This document shows, piece after piece, positions 35,169 to 37,345 of a DNA stretch of 37,345 bases. Position 1 is the first letter of the stretch. Each line of letters opens with the position of its first letter. Both the position numbers and the translations under genes were made by a program. The notes beneath the pieces are model-generated. The model ran no database searches, was not told the origin of the DNA, and saw nothing but the letters and a program-made list of their open reading frames with translations. Source of the stretch: Candidatus Cloacimonadota bacterium (GTDB lineage: Bacteria > Muiribacteriota > UBA6191); contig JACFNL010000002.1 in NCBI GenBank assembly GCA_019454875.1, positions 1,322 to 38,666 of the forward strand, given 5' to 3'.

Positions 35169-35690
35169 ATGCGCTGGTTTCTGGCTTTATATGCAATGGC
35201 TAGCATGGCTTTAAGTGTATTTGGCTTTGTGTATTTTTACGGATTTAATTTTGATGGGGTTCCTCTTGGTTATTTCAACAAAGAGAGAGATATCAGTGGA
35301 ATGCATTTTCAGGAACTGGTCAGTATTAAGGAAGCAGAATTTTCCAGATATCGGACTCAAAGTTTTTTGATACGGGGGGGAGAGCGGGATGTCCGGCTGG
35401 AGTTTGATAGGGGCTGGTTTGTCAGACTGGATAAAAAAAAGCTCGCTGATGCTTACCGCAATATGCTCGAGGAAAACCCAATTTGGGTCCGGGCTTTTCA
35501 TTATTTAAGACTTGATTTTCCTATAAGACAGTTCACATTTGAACCGGAACTAGATGAGGTAAGGACCAGACAGTCTCTGGAACGATTTTTTACAAAACCG
35601 GAAGTGATTGATAAACTTCTGAAAGCCATGGCCCCCTTTGTGTCAAATAACATAAAAGGAGAAGTGGTGCTTTCCATCCGTTCAGCTTAG
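35169..35690 (+). CDS. anchored small protein, possibly PG_binding_4-like
   Basis: 173 residues, ATG 35169 with AAGGA four bases upstream, eight bases after the giant TPR gene. An uncleaved signal anchor (about 3-25) is followed by GVPLGYFNKERDISGMHFQE, a charged beta/alpha domain with RDVRLEFDRGWFVRLDKKKLADAY. The spacing resembles the PG_binding_4 domain found beside VanW or L,D-transpeptidase domains, but the match is weak and I would not name a function from it. No catalytic Cys/His motif of L,D-transpeptidases is present. Confidence 0.55.
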   Translation: MRWFLALYAMASMALSVFGFVYFYGFNFDGVPLGYFNKERDISGMHFQELVSIKEAEFSRYRTQSFLIRGGERDVRLEFDRGWFVRLDKKKLADAYRNMLEENPIWVRAFHYLRLDFPIRQFTFEPELDEVRTRQSLERFFTKPEVIDKLLKAMAPFVSNNIKGEVVLSIRSA

Positions 35691-35700
35691 GATATATACT
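35671..35700 (+). promoter_or_regulatory. possible promoter before the 64-residue gene
   Basis: TATACT (35695-35700) with TTTCCA (35671-35676) 18 bases upstream gives a fair sigma70-like match. Transcription would start near 35707, 21 bases before ATG 35728. The -35 box lies in the end of the previous gene. Confidence 0.35.
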
Positions 35701-35727
35701 GGTAGAGAATCGGACAAGGAAGTCTGC

Positions 35728-35922
35728 ATGAAAAATCCAGGGACAGGGGTCAATCTGTACACGGAATATATGTTAAATCGCATATCACGAGAGCAGTTCC
35801 TTCGCAATTTGGTTGAGCTGCCTGATACCGAGCAAAAACGGGTGCTGGCTATTCGCAATATGCAGATTTTTGAAGAAACCCTGAATCAGTTACGGGGTCG
35901 TACTCTTGCCAATTCCACCTAG
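35728..35922 (+). CDS. 64-residue protein of unknown function
   Basis: 64 residues with a strong ribosome site (AAGGAAG five bases upstream of ATG 35728). The sequence is mostly helical, charged, without Cys, signal peptide or membrane segment: an N-terminal Gly/Asn-rich start, then helices about 12-28 and 34-56, ending GRTLANST. It ends five bases before the radical SAM gene, which has no ribosome site of its own, so the two are probably translated together. It could be a small partner or substrate peptide of that enzyme or an unrelated regulatory protein; nothing in it settles this. Confidence 0.6.
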   Translation: MKNPGTGVNLYTEYMLNRISREQFLRNLVELPDTEQKRVLAIRNMQIFEETLNQLRGRTLANST

Positions 35923-35927
35923 ATAAA

Positions 35928-36974
35928 ATGAATTCAGTATTACCATCCAAAGCTTATTTGAACTATCGTTTAAACCAGTTGGAGCGGTGGATGGGTTTAC
36001 CTGTATTTTTATCCCGCCCCCCGGTATTGCAGCTTGAGCTTACCAATGCCTGCAATTTAAGCTGTGCATCCTGTGGACACTCATACTGGAATAAATCCAA
36101 AAACCGCCCCCGATATTTTCCTATAGAACGGCTGGACTCACTTCTTCCCTTTATTGAATATGCCTCAGAGGTTCATCTAGGAGGTTATGGTGAGCCCATG
36201 CTTCATCCAGAGCTCAAATACATTCTTTCCTGGATTAGAAGCAGGGGAGAAAATCTCAAGCTTAAGATGATCAGTAATATCACTTTATTGCAGAAGCAGT
36301 GGGAGAGCCTTAAGGAATTGAATCTACTGGTTATATCTATGGATGGGGTCGGCGAAATCTATCAAAAGAATCGTCATACAGATTTTTTAAACATTGAAAA
36401 CGGTCTGGATTTTTTAAGCCAAAAAATTGAGTCTGGTCATGCCTTGCAGCTTGAGGTGAATCTGGTATGGAATCGGGAAACCCATCAGAATCTCGAAAAA
36501 ACACTGGAATTTTTGCAGAGATATCCGGTAAAAGTCTTAAATCTGCTTCCCGAAAAGATGTATTCCAAAAATCGGTTTGTGTTGGGTCTTCTCAAGCCGA
36601 ACCATCTGCACAAGGTGATTTCTGAATTGCATGCCTTAAAACGAGGTACTGGGATTCAGATCAATCACCCAGATCTTTTGAAGTTTCCTTTGGAATGCAA
36701 TCAACCACTTGATTCTCTTTTTGTTTTAAGTGATGGTGAAGTAATGGCCTGCTGCGCTTCCATATTCAAGGGCAATGAATTCCGCTTTTCATTAGGCCAG
36801 TTGTTTGATTCAAAAAATTCATTTTATGATCTATATAATTCACTTAAGATGCGGATGTTTCGCCGTTCCAGGCTACAAAATGCTCCTTATGAATCACCCT
36901 GCAATGATTGCGGGTTTCGGCTGGTAACTGATACAAATCTCAGACGGGAGCTTCATGGACAATCCGGCAGATGA
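35928..36974 (+). CDS. radical SAM enzyme with SPASM/twitch-like C-terminus
   Basis: 348 residues. ELTNACNLSCASCGHSYW (residues about 38-55) contains the CxxxCxxC motif that binds the [4Fe-4S] cluster and S-adenosylmethionine; HLGGYGEPMLHPE (about 82-94) is the GxGEP SAM-binding motif. The C-terminal part has a further Cys set: a Cys near 254, CC near 275 and CNDC near 328-331, the pattern of an auxiliary iron-sulfur SPASM or twitch domain. Such enzymes modify peptides, proteins or small molecules. The gene follows the 64-residue protein by five bases and its end overlaps the coiled-coil gene by 20 bases, so the three may form one unit. Substrate unknown. Confidence 0.85.
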   Translation: MNSVLPSKAYLNYRLNQLERWMGLPVFLSRPPVLQLELTNACNLSCASCGHSYWNKSKNRPRYFPIERLDSLLPFIEYASEVHLGGYGEPMLHPELKYILSWIRSRGENLKLKMISNITLLQKQWESLKELNLLVISMDGVGEIYQKNRHTDFLNIENGLDFLSQKIESGHALQLEVNLVWNRETHQNLEKTLEFLQRYPVKVLNLLPEKMYSKNRFVLGLLKPNHLHKVISELHALKRGTGIQINHPDLLKFPLECNQPLDSLFVLSDGEVMACCASIFKGNEFRFSLGQLFDSKNSFYDLYNSLKMRMFRRSRLQNAPYESPCNDCGFRLVTDTNLRRELHGQSGR

Positions 36975-37345
36975 TCTGGTGCATGAAAGGATTTTGAGTC
37001 GTTATCTTCATTTGATGGAGGAGCGCAGAAAGTCGGTGGATTTTGGAATTGATCTTGTAAAAGAGAGGGACTCACTGGCTAAAAAGATCAAGGAATTATC
37101 TGAGATATCAAGTCGTCGGGAAAATGAAATCCAATCACAGAGCGAAACAATAAAGAATCTTCAGGGTGAATTAATACACTTACGGCAACAGCACCAGAAA
37201 ATCAGTACAGAACTGATAGAGATCGGAGACTATACCAGAATTCTTGAAAAGGAAATTTCAGAAATCAGATTGGCCCATCTTGATCTGAAAAAACATTTTG
37301 CAGAGAGGGAACAAAGCCGTGAAGGTCTTGAGAAGGCCCATCTTG
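36955..37345 (+). CDS. coiled-coil protein, 3' end beyond window
   Basis: Partial: ATG 36955 with GGGAG four bases upstream, open through the last base, at least 130 residues. From about residue 10 the sequence is almost entirely charged heptad-like helix (Glu, Lys, Leu, Ile; for example ERDSLAKKIKELSEI), with no Cys and no signal peptide in the visible part. The start lies 20 bases inside the end of the radical SAM gene, a sign of translational coupling. A cytoplasmic coiled-coil protein of unknown role; the missing C-terminus could carry a domain that explains it. Confidence 0.75.
   Translation, partial: MDNPADDLVHERILSRYLHLMEERRKSVDFGIDLVKERDSLAKKIKELSEISSRRENEIQSQSETIKNLQGELIHLRQQHQKISTELIEIGDYTRILEKEISEIRLAHLDLKKHFAEREQSREGLEKAHL

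Overview
The window comes from a Gram-negative bacterium that I cannot place by species. Evidence for an outer membrane is a beta-barrel protein ending in Phe, an AsmA-like protein, and many signal-peptide proteins with TPR or cupredoxin-like folds. RNase Y, HD-GYP signalling, type IV pilin-like proteins and large TPR membrane proteins together suggest a deltaproteobacterium-like lineage or an uncultured candidate phylum such as Riflebacteria; this is inference from gene content only. I see no transposase, integrase, phage gene, CRISPR array or rRNA. Genes are packed tightly: no gap exceeds about 200 bases, and many neighbours overlap by 4 bases or sit within 20.

Layout. (1) 1-9.7 kb, minus strand: one long operon reading leftwards from a good sigma70-like promoter at 9727-9755. 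It holds a TPR protein, smpB, two unknown proteins (one membrane, one soluble), then a minor-pilin set: giant PilX/GspK-like protein, PilV/GspI-like, PilW/GspJ-like, an anchored unknown, a second giant PilX/GspK-like paralogue and a 30-residue hydrophobic peptide. (2) 9.8-17.9 kb, minus strand: a signalling operon of a cupredoxin-fold protein, outer-membrane barrel, GAF-HD-GYP protein, multi-domain hybrid histidine kinase and stand-alone receiver, followed by a secreted HExxH metalloprotease-like protein. (3) 18.0-20.4 kb, minus strand: rny (RNase Y) with its own promoter and terminator, and a DUF2993-like exported protein. (4) 20.4-26.2 kb, plus strand: AsmA-like protein, exported thioredoxin-like protein, a second HExxH protein and a DUF2062 membrane protein. 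(5) 26.2-28.8 kb, minus strand: a CDP-alcohol phosphatidyltransferase (pgsA-like) convergent with DUF2062, a terminator, and an exported protein with a Pro/Tyr-rich repeat. (6) 29.0-37.3 kb, plus strand: tRNA-Arg(TCT) with a clear promoter, an exported TPR-like protein, accB, a 1272-residue TPR/membrane/zinc-ribbon protein, an anchored small protein, a 64-residue protein, a radical SAM/SPASM-type enzyme and the start of a coiled-coil protein cut by the window edge.

How the parts fit. Region 1 would supply the tip or priming minor pilins of a type IV pilus or type II-like pseudopilus. Region 2 looks like an envelope-sensing and c-di-GMP-degrading pathway. Regions 3-5 concentrate on envelope lipid handling (DUF2993, AsmA, PgsA) and RNA turnover. 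The points most worth following are the paired giant PilX-like paralogues with a shared C-terminal GTGDDGV motif, the two distant HExxH paralogues, the cupredoxin-fold protein that has lost copper ligands, and the small protein next to the radical SAM enzyme. Where a strong ribosome binding site and signal peptide pointed to an internal start, I used that start rather than the longest open frame.
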